64,000 nucleotides of DNA from Echria macrotheca (taxonomy: Eukaryota; Ascomycota; Sordariomycetes; Sordariales; Schizotheciaceae), in NCBI GenBank assembly GCA_030411725.1, contig MU839828.1, positions 1,178,001-1,242,000 of the forward strand. Direction: 5' to 3'. The position numbers were made by a program, and so were the translations under genes. Of this stretch, positions 31,114 to 42,883 are shown piece after piece. The notes beneath the pieces were generated by a model that searched no databases, was not told the DNA's origin, and worked only from the letters and a program-made list of their open reading frames with translations. Each line of letters begins with the position of its first letter. The first letter of the stretch is position 1.

Positions 31114-32348
31114 TGCCGGTTTCCCTCGATGTGGTTCCCCCCCTCCTTCGACGGACGGTTAAAGTTTCTGGAGGGGAGAATGCCGGTACCAATCTGTCGG
31201 GTGCGATGCTTTTGTGCACTCCGGCAAGCTGCCCCCTCCACCATCTGTGATTGGCCCCCCCGACTGACCGCCTCTTACCAGCGCCAACCCCGCACCCGCT
31301 CACCGAAATACTCGTCCCACGTTGCTCACTCACGCTCGATAACATTCTGCAGAGAATGCGTGTCAGTTTCCCCACTGCGACTATTTATGTCCGGCAGACG
31401 CTACTGGCATCAAATGCGCAGCTAGCCCACAGCGAGAAGTGCCACGTGATGATTACAAGAGATAAACAGGCAGTGCTCCCGACGATATGGCGACGGAATC
31501 TAGAGTAGGATTTCTAGACTATGTCGACGTGTCCATCGTGGAGTCGGAGCTCACGTAGGAAAGCCCTGTTTCGAGGCCTAGTATTAATAGGAGTGGCTGG
31601 CGATGGTTCTGTTTACTCTATCCTGAAGACCAGCGGAGTGGTCGGTGATGCCAGGATGTGGAAGCAGGCCCTAGCGCACTTTGGCTGAAGCGAGGGATCC
31701 GCCTAGAACTCGAAGGAAAGGACGAGTCTGATGTGGGGATGGATGTGCCTCGGGCAGGCAACTCCCAATCCCCTTGTCTGCATCAACACATCGCGATTCC
31801 CTGATATCTTTGACCAATTACTGCCAAAGAATCCGGTCTCACGGCAGGCCCACTGCCGAATGACATCTCTACGGTCTACACCCATGGATGTGACCTGATC
31901 GATCATTAGCTAAAAGTATCCGCCAAAATGCCTTAGCTTCAGTCGGCCGCTTCCGCCTCTTGGCGTCCACTTGTCACTGGCAGTCCGGAGCCGACAACGG
32001 CCAGGGGTGCCCGTCTCCATCCTCTCAACTGCCTTCCGATATTACTGATGCCTAGCGTCTTACTCTAAACGGGGCTCCAACTCTCCCGAGGCCGGCAATA
32101 GAAAGAATCCGAGTCGCAGCCCGGCGCTTACAGTGGAGTGTATGAACGCGTGGTCTTCCAGTTGTGGAAGAGCAAGATACACAAGGGTTGAATCGTGGGC
32201 CGAGGCATCCAGGGGGGGTCACAAACTTGCGGATACTGAATCATTGCTTTACAGACAGCACTTCAGATGTACGGATAACATAAGATAAGTGGAGGATAGG
32301 TACATATCAATAACAGCCGTGTTTGCGCATATGAATATTCCCAGTTGA
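31114..32348. other. Intergenic, no gene seen
   Basis: About 1.2 kb upstream of the methyltransferase and downstream of the dioxygenase. No frame has family support. Confidence 0.55.
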
Positions 32349-33542
32349 TCAAGCAGCCGCTGTGCTCAGCGCGGCCCTCCTCGAAGTGCTATTAGGATCA
32401 AAATAAGGGCGCTCTCCCAGCCCGACAGCACGATTGCCAAAACGCTCGCCGTACGATCCATCCAAATAATCGAAGGTGGCCGTGTGGAAGACCGAGCGGT
32501 TGTCCCAGATGGCTGAGCGCTTCGTTAGTATCCCGATATCTCCCGTCGTCATCGAATGTGATAAAACTCACCAATGTCATTGGGATTCTGCCACTTCAGT
32601 CTGACCTGCAGGTCGTGGTTCTTGTACACGAGATCCAGGAACCAGCTCAGCAGCTTTTGGCTCTCCTCCTCGGTAACATCATTGATGTGCTTGACGTGGC
32701 CGCCGACGGGGAAGATGCTCTTCCACCCAGTTACGGGATTCGTGCGGACAACAGGATGAACAGCCTTGAGCTCGGTACCGACGTTCTCGGCCGCGCCACG
32801 GGGCTTGTCGTAGAGCGTAAAGCCGGCCTTCTCGGCGATCTGCTGGAAGCCAGGCTGCTCGAAGGTGACGGTCAGACCCTCAAGGAACTTCTGGTAGGGC
32901 TCGCTGAGACGGTCGTAGATCTCGTAGCCCGAGGCCCAGAGGGTGTCGCCGCCGGTGGTCGGCAGCTCGACGAGACGCAGCGACGTGTAGTCAGCCGGGA
33001 CCGGTTCAAAGGCGATGTCGCTGTGCCACTGGGCCGAGCTCTGCTTCTTGGGGCTCAGCTCACTGGCTACACCCTTGCGGTAGTACTGCTTGTTCTGGAG
33101 AGAGCTGATGGTGCTGATCTCGGGGTCGCTGCCCCCGAGCTCGCGATCCGAGTTGAGCAGGGGATGGATATGTAGTCCTGATGTTGCCGGTCTGCCGGTA
33201 AGTTCCCCCAGACGAAGGATCAGCTTCTTCTGCAGCTCGTTGTCGAGGTTATCCTGGGCACGGAAGAAGACAACGCCACGTTGTGAGACTTTCACTGTCA
33301 GCGGGCTTGAAGGGACTGTTGAAGGGGATCGACGTACTTGTGATCGCCAAGTCACGAAGGAGATCATCGGAATTGGGTGCCTCGAGCCATTCAACCAGAT
33401 TGGCCTTGGGAAACTCGCGACCAATGACAGGGGTGACATCGAACGCCTCATACGCATTGAGGGCTCCCGACAACTGGAGAGGCTTCCGACCGACTCGGAC
33501 GGTCTCAGGCTGGGACTCCGTTTCGATCGCGGATGGAGCCAT
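32349..33542 (-). CDS. TauD/TfdA-type 2-oxoglutarate dioxygenase
   Basis: Minus-strand exons 33542-33338, 33288-32572 and 32512-32349 give 361 aa. The fold is recognised by ISQRGVVFFRAQDNL near residue 70, the iron-binding HxD in SAQWHSDIAFEPVP (about residue 147), TTGGDTLWASGYEIYDRLS, VHPVVRTNPVTGWKSIFPVG and the distal IWDNRSVFHTATFDY that supplies the second iron His and the 2-oxoglutarate site. Such fungal enzymes oxidise sulfonates such as taurine, or other small acids, using Fe(II) and 2-oxoglutarate, often under sulfur limitation; the exact substrate is not visible. The acceptor of the last intron was chosen at CGCTCAG, since only that keeps the IWDNR motif in frame. Confidence 0.9.
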
Positions 33543-34704
33543 TGTGGTGGTGTCGGTATGATAGGAATACTATCTTGGGGGTTTGGTAATTCAACAGAGA
33601 CTGTATGGGTGACAGAAAACTGGAATGGCTGTGTCCCGGTCGACCATCCGGCCATTTATATCCATCACCTTCGTCTTATCCCATCCCCAAATTGGAACAC
33701 ACCTTGATCCTGCGACTACCCAATCCCCGCATTACTATCTCGTCTGTGTCAAATCAGTTGCAACAGATTGATGACGAGCTTGCGGAACTGCATGCCGCAA
33801 TGATTCGACCGTGGGATGTCAACGGAGATAGTGCAAGTCTGATCGGGTTTAATTCATGGAGCGCCGTAGTACTTCCAGGAGGCTCGGTTTCGCTTTCTCT
33901 CCAGTTTCGGACCGGCAATCCCTTCCCATTTGTCGCCTGGTCTCGGCAGCAACTAGCCAAACCCAAACCAGGGGGGCGGTACCATTCAGAGTAACGCGTC
34001 TTGAATTGATATTATCCATCGATGTTAGCAACTGGCAAACAAGTGCCTAAGTTTTCTGGTTTAAACAGTGCTGCTGGTACGTATACGCCTATCTCTCCCG
34101 CCTTCGTATTCCATGGCGTCAACATTGTGGTGTGTGACGGGATGGGGGCTCCGCCAATCAGAGCCTCGAATTCATAGAGGAGCCTCAAGAAGACTGCACC
34201 TTCGTTTGAACACCCACTAACATCCAGCACGTCTAATCACGCCATAGTACTGGTTCCCAGGTCGGATCATGTGTCTGTGATCAGAGTGCACAAATTCGTC
34301 GGAGCTAGTGGTTGCGCCATAGAAAGAGTCGACATGTTCATCGGCAAACTCTCCAGTGCGGCCAAGACTTGACTTTCAACAGTCGAGGGTTGACTCTTAT
34401 CATCTCATGTCAAAATACACATTTTGGCTTACCGTCAACTCGCGATAGCTTTTCTGCGCATAGGATGCAAGACCTTCTCGGCCCTTTAACTCAGCCTCGC
34501 AAAGTCCCCCAACACGGAGCACACGCGGAGCACAATGTCTTGCCAACAGGAAACGTACCGGTAATTGTTAGCCCTTGAGTATCTCGGGTCTATAATGTCA
34601 CCGGTTCGAGTCCCTAAATCCAGAGGCCATCTAAATGTACACCAGACACAAAACGCTGTTACCCAGCCGATCACACTAAGCATCCTGCTCCAACATAACA
34701 TCCA
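33543..34704. other. Intergenic, no gene seen
   Basis: About 1.1 kb between the dioxygenase and tRNA-Arg. A CCGGTTCGAGTCC phrase near 34601 resembles a T-arm, but no complete cloverleaf could be built. Confidence 0.5.
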
Positions 34705-34795
34705 GGGCGTGTGGCGCAATGGTAGCGCGTTACTTTCCGGGGTACCCTCATCAACTCGCTGGTAAAGGTTCTGGGTTCGAGTCCCAGCATGCTCG
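34705..34795 (+). tRNA. tRNA-Arg (CCG) with 19-nt intron
   Basis: A cloverleaf can be drawn by hand. The acceptor GGGCGTG (34705-34711) pairs with CATGCTC (34788-34794) through two G-U pairs. D-stem GCGC/GCGC and anticodon stem TTACT/GGTAA follow, with anticodon CCG at 34737-34739. T-stem CTGGG/CCCAG has loop TTCGAGT; the discriminator is G. The intron is at 34741-34759, one base 3' of the anticodon, where nuclear tRNA introns sit. Confidence 0.85.
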
Positions 34796-35028
34796 GTTAT
34801 GAGTTCTTTTTACCTGTGGATGCCATCATGATAAAAATCCATGTCTTGCGGGGACAGTTCTTGGTGGTTTTGAGTCAGAAGGGCAACCCCCACGCTAGTA
34901 CAGTGGACGTTTCTTTTTTTCTCAGCGTTAAATGATCGCGTTCTATTGGCTAGTTCTAAAAAGAAAAAGACAAACTCGGAACTCCAAAAGGATCAGAGTC
35001 CTGATCTATCAGGACTCCGATCCTATTA
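34796..35028. other. Spacer between two tRNA genes
   Basis: Contains a TTTCTTTTTTT run near 34911-34920. A near-palindrome AGGATCAGAGTCCTGATC / GATCAGGACTCCGATCCT-like pair lies at about 34989-35023. Confidence 0.5.
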
Positions 35029-35102
35029 TGATCGAACCCAGGTTTGAACTGGGGACCTTCAGTGTGTTAGACTGACGTGATAACCAACTACACCATCCGA
35101 CC
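35029..35102 (-). tRNA. tRNA-Val (AAC)
   Basis: On the minus strand, 74 nt without an intron. The acceptor GGTCGGA pairs with TTCGATC using G-U and standard pairs. The D-arm region reads TGTAGTTGGTTATCACG. Anticodon stem TCAGT/ACTGA encloses loop CTAACAC with anticodon AAC. T-stem CCCAG/CTGGG has loop TTCAAAC; the discriminator is A. Confidence 0.92.
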
Positions 35103-35379
35103 ATTTGAATTTGATACGATGGTTTCCGATATCACGGCTCTTGGGGATTCACTGAAGCACGATCCCGCGAACTCGCCCGTACAAATCATCTAATTCTTCT
35201 CGATACCAAAATTTGTCTAGAGGACAAGACTGGGATGAAACTCAACAGCCACGCATGCGAAGAAAACACTGTATTTTCCATACCGTAGACCAACCAGAAG
35301 CAGTTCAGGTGATACCTTTTGAGATACCTAGGTGTGGTAACCTTTGTCCAGACTAGAACCTTACCTAGGTACTGACACC
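35103..35379. other. Intergenic, no gene seen
   Basis: Contains TACCTAGGT and TACCTAGGTACT elements near 35326 and 35364. Confidence 0.4.
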
Positions 35380-36483
35380 CTATCGGCGCCAGTCCCACCA
35401 GCTTCCCGAATCATCATTCTCATAACCATCCAGATCATTCTTGGCCAGAAACTTGTCCAACAGACCAGCAACCTTGTCGTTATCCATATCCGCAAACGCA
35501 ATGTGCGTGCTCCCCTTGAGCCCGGCATCGTCACCGAGCATCAGGACCTTGGCATTCCCGCCGTACATGTTGATCAGCTCGGCGCACCGACGAGACTGTA
35601 CGACGTACAAATCAGTCTGAGACCGGTGATCGCCCCAGATGAACTGAATCCCCTTGAGCTTGGCGAGCTTCTTGAAGTCGGCGAGCGGAACCACGACCGG
35701 GCCAAACCCTCCAAAGCTGTCCTGCGTGACGTTGACGTTGTCGGGAAACACATATCCAATGCTCTCGTAGGCGACAATCCCCTGGATGTTGGTCGTGTTG
35801 CTCTTGGTCACGGTCAGCTGGGCGCGCAGCCCGGCGGCCGAGTTGGTCAGGTACACGATGCTCTGGCCGACCTTGCCCGAGTCGGCGGCGCGCGAGGCAG
35901 CCTTCGCGTGGAGCACGACGTTGCTGTACGTGTCGAACTCGTCGTAGCGCGCGCTGGTCGCCTGCTGCCACGCTGCTGCGTTCTTGGTCGGAAACTGCAC
36001 GTCGGGCCACCAGTTTCCGAACGAGGGCCCAAAGTTCCAGGCGGCGAAGTTGCCCTGGTCGCGGTAGGCCGGAATGTACGTCTGGGCCTCGCAGCCCCAG
36101 TTGGCACGCCCGACGCGTGGTCCGTCCCACAGGTACACGGGATAGCTGCGGCGGAGGAACATGTCCTTGAATCCTGGCCCGCCGTCCCAGCGGTTCTGCC
36201 ACACCTGTGTCGACGAGCTGTGCCACATGACGAGGCTTGTCTGTCGCGCGTTCGTGGGGATGAAGTATTCCATGTAACCGTGATCGCAGGACAGGGTCAG
36301 ATTCGGGTTCTGGGGACTGTGGATGATCTCGCCCCCGATCTGGAAGCCTCCTGAATTGTCCAGCATGATGGGTTTATTGGCTTGACCTCGCCCAGCCCGC
36401 GGAGGCTGAGCGCTGGCCATACTCCCTATGAGCAACAGGGAAGCCAGAAAGCGCACAGAAGTTTGGCATCGTGTCGAATCCAT
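35380..36483 (-). CDS. Secreted alpha/beta-hydrolase-fold esterase-like protein
   Basis: Single exon, 367 aa. Signal peptide in residues 1-25 (SVRFLASLLLIGSMASA). The body shows GGFQIGGEIIHSP, LSCDHGYMEYFIPTNARQ, VMWHSSSTQVWQNRWDGGPG and PVYLWDGPRVGRANWGCEAQ, found in a family of fungal secreted alpha/beta hydrolases. The probable nucleophile elbow is AYESIG (Ser near residue 240), with a later acid in LGDDAG and a base in STHIAF. The usual first Gly of GxSxG is replaced by Tyr, as seen in this subgroup. Likely an extracellular ester hydrolase, substrate unknown. It uses the only ATG that opens a signal peptide. Confidence 0.82.
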   Translation of the reverse strand: MDSTRCQTSVRFLASLLLIGSMASAQPPRAGRGQANKPIMLDNSGGFQIGGEIIHSPQNPNLTLSCDHGYMEYFIPTNARQTSLVMWHSSSTQVWQNRWDGGPGFKDMFLRRSYPVYLWDGPRVGRANWGCEAQTYIPAYRDQGNFAAWNFGPSFGNWWPDVQFPTKNAAAWQQATSARYDEFDTYSNVVLHAKAASRAADSGKVGQSIVYLTNSAAGLRAQLTVTKSNTTNIQGIVAYESIGYVFPDNVNVTQDSFGGFGPVVVPLADFKKLAKLKGIQFIWGDHRSQTDLYVVQSRRCAELINMYGGNAKVLMLGDDAGLKGSTHIAFADMDNDKVAGLLDKFLAKNDLDGYENDDSGSWWDWRR

Positions 36484-37944
36484 GTTGGGTATTTTTCACT
36501 GACCAAAAACACTTGGTAGCTCTTGAGAGAATTTCTTCCTGCCAACGGAAAAGACTGGCGGTGGCCCTTGATATACGTCCGGTCCCAACGCAAGTCGGTG
36601 GCACAGCCAGTCCGGGCAACCAGAGCAACAGACGAAATGAACCAGGAGATCGCCGCAAGGATGACAGGAGGAAGCAAGGTAGCGACAATCGCCGAGGCAG
36701 ACACTCGCGCAGCAAACACCGCCGTTATTGTACCTACCACAGAGGAGAGCCAATCTAACCCGGCACGGGTTGGAGAGCTGGTGATGCCATGGAATTCTGG
36801 GGTAGATTTGAGCCGGCATGTATATTTACTCCCTTTTGCGGGGTATAAATTGCTTACCATATGGGAATTTCCGGGGTTATCCTCCCAGATGGGTTGGTGG
36901 TCAGTAACAGGAGTCCCAAATGTCGGCAAGGGTGCCGCGATGCGTGCCTGTCTTTCTCGGCTTTTGGCGTACCTGCAGGTTTGCTTGGTCAACACGGGAG
37001 ATGTACGGCACTGTCCGACTTGACATACTAGCCGCCGTGTAATTCTGGTATAAGGAGTAATTTGGATGCTCTTTTTCCGCGGCAAATGTTGCCTTGCGGC
37101 CTGGCCTGTTGACGCCAACGATCAGCGTCGGCTGCTACCAGTGCGCCCGCGTGCGTTACACAGTTCAATAGAATATCTGTAGAAACGTGCCCCGCACAAC
37201 TCTCTTACCACCGGCTGCCATGCGTTGTGCGGGATTGCGCAAGGTACGAAGCGGAGAGATTCGGCTGAAGTGCCGGATAGTGTTTGACGGCGGGATATCC
37301 GAACTAAGCGCAGTCGAAGTTCCGACACGGGAGGCAGTTAGGCTCGGCAAAACGTCCCCACGAAATATCTTTTCCGAAACTTAGAACTCGTAGTTCTCAA
37401 AAATTCAAACCGGTTGGCTGTCGAGTGGATGCTCTGGCTTCACGACTTCTTGGATAATCTAATCCATAAGTTCGTTCGCCCAGCAACATCCCTTCCACAA
37501 AACCTGGATAAGAAACACTAGGTATTAATGTCAGCTCACATCCCTAGATACGTGAGGCTCAGTTCTTCGGTACCTATTTACCTGATTCTCCTGTAAGAGG
37601 TGACTCAAGGAACCCCTGACATCTTCGAAGTTGGTAGCACCTGCACGGTGCGATCTAGTCTGCACTTCTTCGATCCGAAAAGCTTGTTATGTTATTTAGC
37701 TTCGAACTTCATATCTAAAACCTTGGACGAAAACCCTTTTTGATCTTTTCACCTTTTTCTTTCCGAGTTTCCTTTTCACTCTTTGCAGGACCGTTGGATA
37801 GAGTGGAGCCCCACCTTGGACACGTTATTCACCGAGCAGCGATGATGTCATTCGCAACTCTCGAGGGGATGCACCTGTCTCAAGGTCACGAAATGACAGA
37901 CAGACACGATACACACAATTCCTGAGCATAAATGATCTGGAGGG
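36484..37944. other. Intergenic, no supported gene
   Basis: About 1.46 kb. A minus-strand frame at 36426-37118 contains a hydrophobic stretch (VIVATLLPP-like, ending ILAAISWFISSVALVARTG) but no family match and no clear gene structure; it overlaps the promoter side of the hydrolase gene. Confidence 0.5.
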
Positions 37945-39113
37945 ATGGCAACTTCAAGGGACAGTAAACACACAGAAGTTGTGCTGGTAAGATTCCTGGA
38001 TCCCGGGTAATGCAATCTCCTGCTAACCGCTAATGGCCGTAGGCCGGCGCCGTCGCCGCGTTCACTGTAGATCTGCTGGTTTATCCTCTTGACACCATAA
38101 AAACTAGATATCAGAGCCAGCAGTACATCAACCGATCAGGAGCCGCGAGCACCTATAGGAGTCTCTACAAAGGCCTGTACCAGGGCATTGGAAGCGTCGT
38201 TATCGCGACCCTGCCTGCAGGTAAACAGCTCCCCATGACCCGGCGACATGACAGCTAATTGCTTCACCCAGCCGGAGTATTCTTTGTGTCATACGAAGCG
38301 GCAAAATCGGGTTTGGCAGCTGTGCTCCCATCCGCGATACCACAGCCGGCCGTGCACGCACTGGCGTCGGGAGCCGCGGAGCTAGCATCTTGTGCCGTGT
38401 TGACGCCTGCCGAGGTGATAAAGCAAAATGCTCAAGTACTACGAGAATCCGGAAACCAAGGGCGCGAGTCGACATCTCTACGAGCCCTTCGCATGCTGCG
38501 CAGCGATGGACGTGTCGGGCGCCGGCTGTGGTCGGGATACACTGCTCTCGCGGCGAGGAACCTTCCATTCACGGCCATGCATTTTCCCATGTTCGAGTTC
38601 CTACGTGCCCGTCTGTGGGAGCAGCGAGACCGGCGGCGGGGCCGTAATGCTGCTCTGCTTGCGGGCTCCGGACCAATCAGTGAAGGTCGGCTGCAGGCCG
38701 AGATGCGACCGAATGAGGCGCGTTCGGATGCTCTCAGAGGTGCCCTTATCGAGGTCGGCGCGATAACGGGTGCGGCTGCCGCGACTTCGGGATCGATTGC
38801 CGCGTTGCTCACCACGCCCACAGACGTGGTGAAAACGAGGATGATGCTTGCGGCCGGTGGCGGGTCGGCAAGCGGGAGCGCATCACCAGCCCGGCGAGGT
38901 GCTGGAAACGCCTTCGAGACGGCCAAGATCATCTTCCGCGAAAACGGGACGAGGGGACTGTTCCGGGGAGGTGCGCTCCGGATGGCATGGACGGCCTTGG
39001 GAAGCGGGTTGTATCTGGGTTCCTATGAGATGGCCAAATTCTGGCTGAGAAGAGATTCGTTCGAACCGGGAAATGTGACCGAGCCGGGAGGACGAGATCG
39101 GCCCCCTACATGA
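37945..39113 (+). CDS. Mitochondrial carrier protein, SAM-transporter type
   Basis: Exons 37945-37986, 38043-38220 and 38272-39113 give 353 aa. The three mitochondrial carrier signatures are present: YPLDTIKTR (repeat 1), LTPAEVIKQNAQV (repeat 2) and TTPTDVVKTRMM (repeat 3). The second signature, with AEVIKQ instead of the common D/E-x-x-R, is characteristic of S-adenosylmethionine carriers related to yeast Pet8 and human SLC25A26. It should import SAM into the mitochondrial matrix in exchange for SAH. It is longer than Pet8 because of an insertion of about 45 residues between repeats 2 and 3 (RLWEQRDRRRGRNAALLAGS and following). Substrate assignment is by motif only. Confidence 0.85.
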
Positions 39114-39898
39114 CTTTGATGCGAACGGGCGATAACATGCTGTATTTGGACCAAAAGATAAGAGCGCTAGCCCGGGCCGGTCTGCTTCGGAGCGCTAGCC
39201 TTCCGTGCCGTGATTCTCTTATCTCCAACACAAGTGCGGAATCACCTTCCATTGCGGTTCGTCTTACCCGCCTACGACGCCGGGTTCCTCCAAAGGGCAG
39301 CCACGTGGGTCGGATCCCGAGTATACCCCAGGGGGTTCGCACCGGCGGGCGGGCCTGAAGAGCAAATTGATGGCGTCGATGAGGAAAGCGGCTGTACTTG
39401 CGGAACTCAAGAATGAAAGGAGCAGGCGATATGGCGACAAAGATTGAGAACTGACCAGGGGTGGGTCAATGTGGTACTCGGCAGCTTTGGCCCCACGGAG
39501 CCGATGCAAAGCTTCCGCATCTTGCGGTGAGCCTCAATAGGTCAAATTCGTTGACGGAGCGGGATTGGGATGAAGGGATCTGAACGTCGGATAGATCCCG
39601 AACCCATGCAAAACTGAGACATCCTTGAGTCGCCGCTGTCGCCATTTCGCCTTTGCTAGGTTAGCAGCCCAGCCAGTGTAAAGGAAAAGTTGGTGTGCGA
39701 ATGGCACCACCCTTGTAACCGATGGCGCCATTGGCGGTTGGAAAACTTCCCGCAATATGGCTCCAAAGCAACGGGTGCCATGCTTGATGATGGGATGGCT
39801 CGCAGAACAACCAGAGCCTCTGCCGGGTTCCCTACAGAGACCCGCCAGATGTTATGCGCACTGTCTGTCATTTTCTGCAGCCGACCTCGCCCGTGAGC
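39114..39898. other. Intergenic, no gene seen
   Basis: About 780 bp. A decamer AGCGCTAGCC occurs twice (near 39164 and 39192). No coding signal. Confidence 0.5.
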
Positions 39899-40829
39899 AT
39901 GTCAAGCTATCAGCCTGCTCCCTTGGTCCCTGCCTCATATACTCTGTCCAGTATCGACCCACTGAAGCCAGCACCAGGTCACTCAGAGGAAAGCATAATT
40001 ACCCCAGAGATGCCCGTCTTGAACTGCCTTCTGCCGATTCCGCCTCAGTCTGCTCGCCAGAGGCTCCCCGGAAGACACCAGCCACAACGCGCCTTCACAA
40101 TGGCGATATCCCAGTCCACCATCGGAGTAGAGCCGTCAAAGTCGCCCAGAATTTGGTTGGAAAAGGAGGAAGTTCCGGCTATCCAAACCAAACCTCCGCC
40201 CACCACAGGTACTGAGAGCAGGTATCTTGTCGTTTCTCCCTACACCGAACAGGAGCACCTTCTAGACTTGACAACACTGGACGCCGAGAACCGGCTTCTT
40301 GCGTTGGCTTTGACAAGCATGAAGAACATCCGTGAGGATTATGCCACCGCGCCGTATCTAGAAACCTTCAACTGGGAAGATATTGTCGACACCCTCCGAA
40401 CACTTGCTCGCAAAGAGAACCACCACTGGCGGGAAACATCCTTTTTCGTCGTCGCATTCAGGTCGCAGATACCCCCGGAAACAGTCTACGCCGACTTAGG
40501 CGTGCTAGACAAGGCTGCTCATGTCGAAGCAACCGCAAGCGGCGGTTTTCTAAAGTACGCGCTCCTGAAACGTGCTGGTTCTTTCCCTGGAAAGACGTGC
40601 TCACACTTGTGGCAGATATTGGTTCGGCAAGCCAGACGAAGACGGTCGGAACCTCGCAACATGCATCTGGAGGTCGCAGGAGGATGCGAAGAAAGGAGGA
40701 GCTGGTCCTGCTCATCGCAAGGCAGCGGGGTCAGCGAGATCATTGTATTCGTTTTGGCAGATCGATCGGCACCGTCTGACCATCAGAGAGGGGATTGAGA
40801 GCTGGGAATTGACGAAATGGGAGAATTGA
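39899..40829 (+). CDS. UPF0643 family protein
   Basis: Exons 39899-40554 and 40616-40829 give 289 aa. The conserved body begins at about residue 105 with YLVVSPYTEQEHLLDLTTLD and includes NIREDYATAPYLETFNWEDI, SFFVVAFRSQIPPETVYADL, HVEATASGGFLKYWFGKPDE and GRNLATCIWRSQEDAKKGGA. The distribution of these motifs matches UPF0643, a fungal family without an assigned reaction, distantly like a ligand-binding alpha+beta fold. The N-terminal 100 residues are Pro/Ser-rich and likely disordered. The intron was placed so that GGFLK joins YWFG; reading through it gives a frame lacking the conserved end. Confidence 0.85.
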
Positions 40830-41670
40830 TGGGCAAGGCCTAAACCTCAGCCTGCTGGCAGGTCGCGGGGACGGAACGGAGCAACCGGCAGAGGCCAGGT
40901 TTGCGTTGGTTGCGAGGACTTAATGATTTAGCATTGATATCCAAGCGTAGAGTTCATCAATAGACTTACCCTTCCCATTTCGCGCGAAGCGCTTCGAAAA
41001 CACACCGTGGGGTGCTGGGCCGCGACGATTCAATGAGGCGAGAATGGTAGAGGATGATCGAGACTGCGAGGGGACGGCAGCATCGCAGCAATAGCCTATG
41101 TGGCACGCAAGAAGAACAGGAGGTGTCAGGCCAGGAGGAAGAATTGAAGAGGGTGACGTTTATTTAAGATTCCCAAAGCCGCATTTCATGGGGAGCCCTG
41201 ACGTGGGGGACGCGTGGGATGTGAGCACATCAGCTGCTTCACATCAAATCAAGGGCCACTCCCGCGATTTCGTGACCGTAGCGACCCAACAGACATCAGC
41301 TCACGCTCTGCGGGTGCAGCCGCTGCTTTTCTTGGGTCTGGCTGCGTTCCTGTCCTCTCCGTCTCAAATTCGGGAGCATCTCACTCACCGAACTGGTGGT
41401 TGAGTTTTCTGCTCCTCTCCTGCGATCCCCACGCCGTTGGTTACGCCACCAAGTACCCAGCCACACCTAAGCCACATTTCACCCTTGCACCACCTGGATC
41501 CCCCCGCATTCAGCGGTTGCTGCCCACAAATCCCAAGCGAGAAATTCGAAAAAGTCATCTGCAGCAAAGAACATCGCAAATCCACCAAAAAGACCCATTT
41601 CGCACCCCGACCTAGCAGGACAAGACACTTCAGTCATCCGAAAACGCGAGGAGAAATCAACTTAGCAGCT
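40830..41670. other. Intergenic, promoter of eIF3h
   Basis: About 840 bp without a coding family match; expected to contain the eIF3h promoter and leader. Confidence 0.5.
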
Positions 41671-42883
41671 ATGGCTGACGTCCAGCGGGATGTCCCGATC
41701 AAATCCGCCCAGGTTGAAGCCCTGGTTAGTCTTCCTAGACCCCGCCATTTGAGTATTCGCAGTGCTAACATGCCCGCATAGGTTGTGATGAAGATCGTGA
41801 AGCACTGCTCAGCAACTTTTCCGACCACTGCGACGGGATCCCTCGTTGGTATGGACGTAAATGGGGTACTCGAGATCACGAACACCTTTCCCTTCCCCAC
41901 GATTGATGTCGCGCACACGGAGAGGGACAGGGACAGGGACAGGGACAACCACCAAAACGATGCCTCCAGCCTCGCCGCTGCCGCGCCCCGGGCCAAGGCA
42001 AATATCGTCTACCAGAACGAGATGATCAGACACCTCAAGGAGGTTAACGTGGATGCCAACAATGTGGGGTGGTATACAAGCGCAACTATGGGCAACTTCG
42101 TCAATCTGAGCTTCATCGAGAACCAATACCACTACCAACGCGACAACGACAAGACTGTCGCGCTTGTCCACGACGTTAGCAGAAGCTCCCAGGGCTTTTT
42201 GAGTCTCCGCGCCTTCAAGCTCTCCAGCGACTTTATGGCCGCCTACAAGGAAGGGAAGTTCACAACCGAGAGGTATGTTGTCCCCCATCCCCGGCCCGGT
42301 CTTGCTTCTAACTAACTGCCGCAGCCTGCAAAAATCGAAACTCACGTTCAAAGATATTATCGTCGAGGTTCCCATCATCGTGCACAACTCCCACCTCCTC
42401 ACCTCTTTCGTGTACCAAATCGCGACTCCCCAGGACAGCGCCGAGGTCCCGCTCCCCGCCTCCCTCGATGACATACGGCGTGATCCCATCAAGGCTCCGG
42501 CGCATCCGTCGTTCGACTCGCTCGATTTGTCGATCGACCCATTCCTCGAGAAGACGTGCGATCTGCTCCTCGAGAGCATCGAGGCACACTACACCGATCT
42601 CAACAACCATCAGTACTACCAGCGTCAATTGACACGCGAGCAGTTCAAGATTACGCAGTGGCAGACAAAACGGAAGGCTGAGAACGCGGCGCGGGCGGCG
42701 GCCAAGCAGCCCCCACTGCCGGAGGATGAGTGGCAGAGACTGTTCAAGTTGCCCCAGGAGCCTAGCAGGCTTGAGGGCATGCTCAATGCCAGACAGGTTG
42801 AACAATACAGCAAGCAGGTAGATGGGTTCACAGCTACGATAACAACCAAGATGTTTGCTGTCAGGGAAAACCTTCCCGAGTAG
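41671..42883 (+). CDS. EIF3H: Translation initiation factor eIF3 subunit h
   Basis: Exons 41671-41724, 41782-42272 and 42325-42883 give 367 aa. The MPN domain starts at KSAQVEALVVMKIVKHCSAT and runs through GSLVGMDVNGVLEITNTFPF, VGWYTSATMGNFVNLSFIEN and VALVHDVSRSSQGFLSLRAF; the metal-binding JAMM histidines are not present, as expected for this non-catalytic subunit. The C-terminal half has DIIVEVPIIVHNSHLLTSFV and a long helix (QFKITQWQTKRKAENAARAA). It is part of the eIF3 complex on the 40S ribosome. A GACAGG hexamer repeated four times in the coding DNA adds an RDRDRDRD insert near residue 55. Confidence 0.95.

Noticed and set aside
32558..33175. 205-codon plus-strand frame
   Set aside because: Antisense shadow of the TauD-type dioxygenase exon.
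34550..34625. Possible third tRNA with CCGGTTCGAGTCC
   Set aside because: A T-loop-like phrase is present, but acceptor and D stems do not pair; at most a tRNA fragment.
36426..37118. 230-codon minus-strand frame with a hydrophobic stretch
   Set aside because: It overlaps the start of the esterase gene in another frame, has no family match, and an equally long plus-strand frame covers the same DNA.
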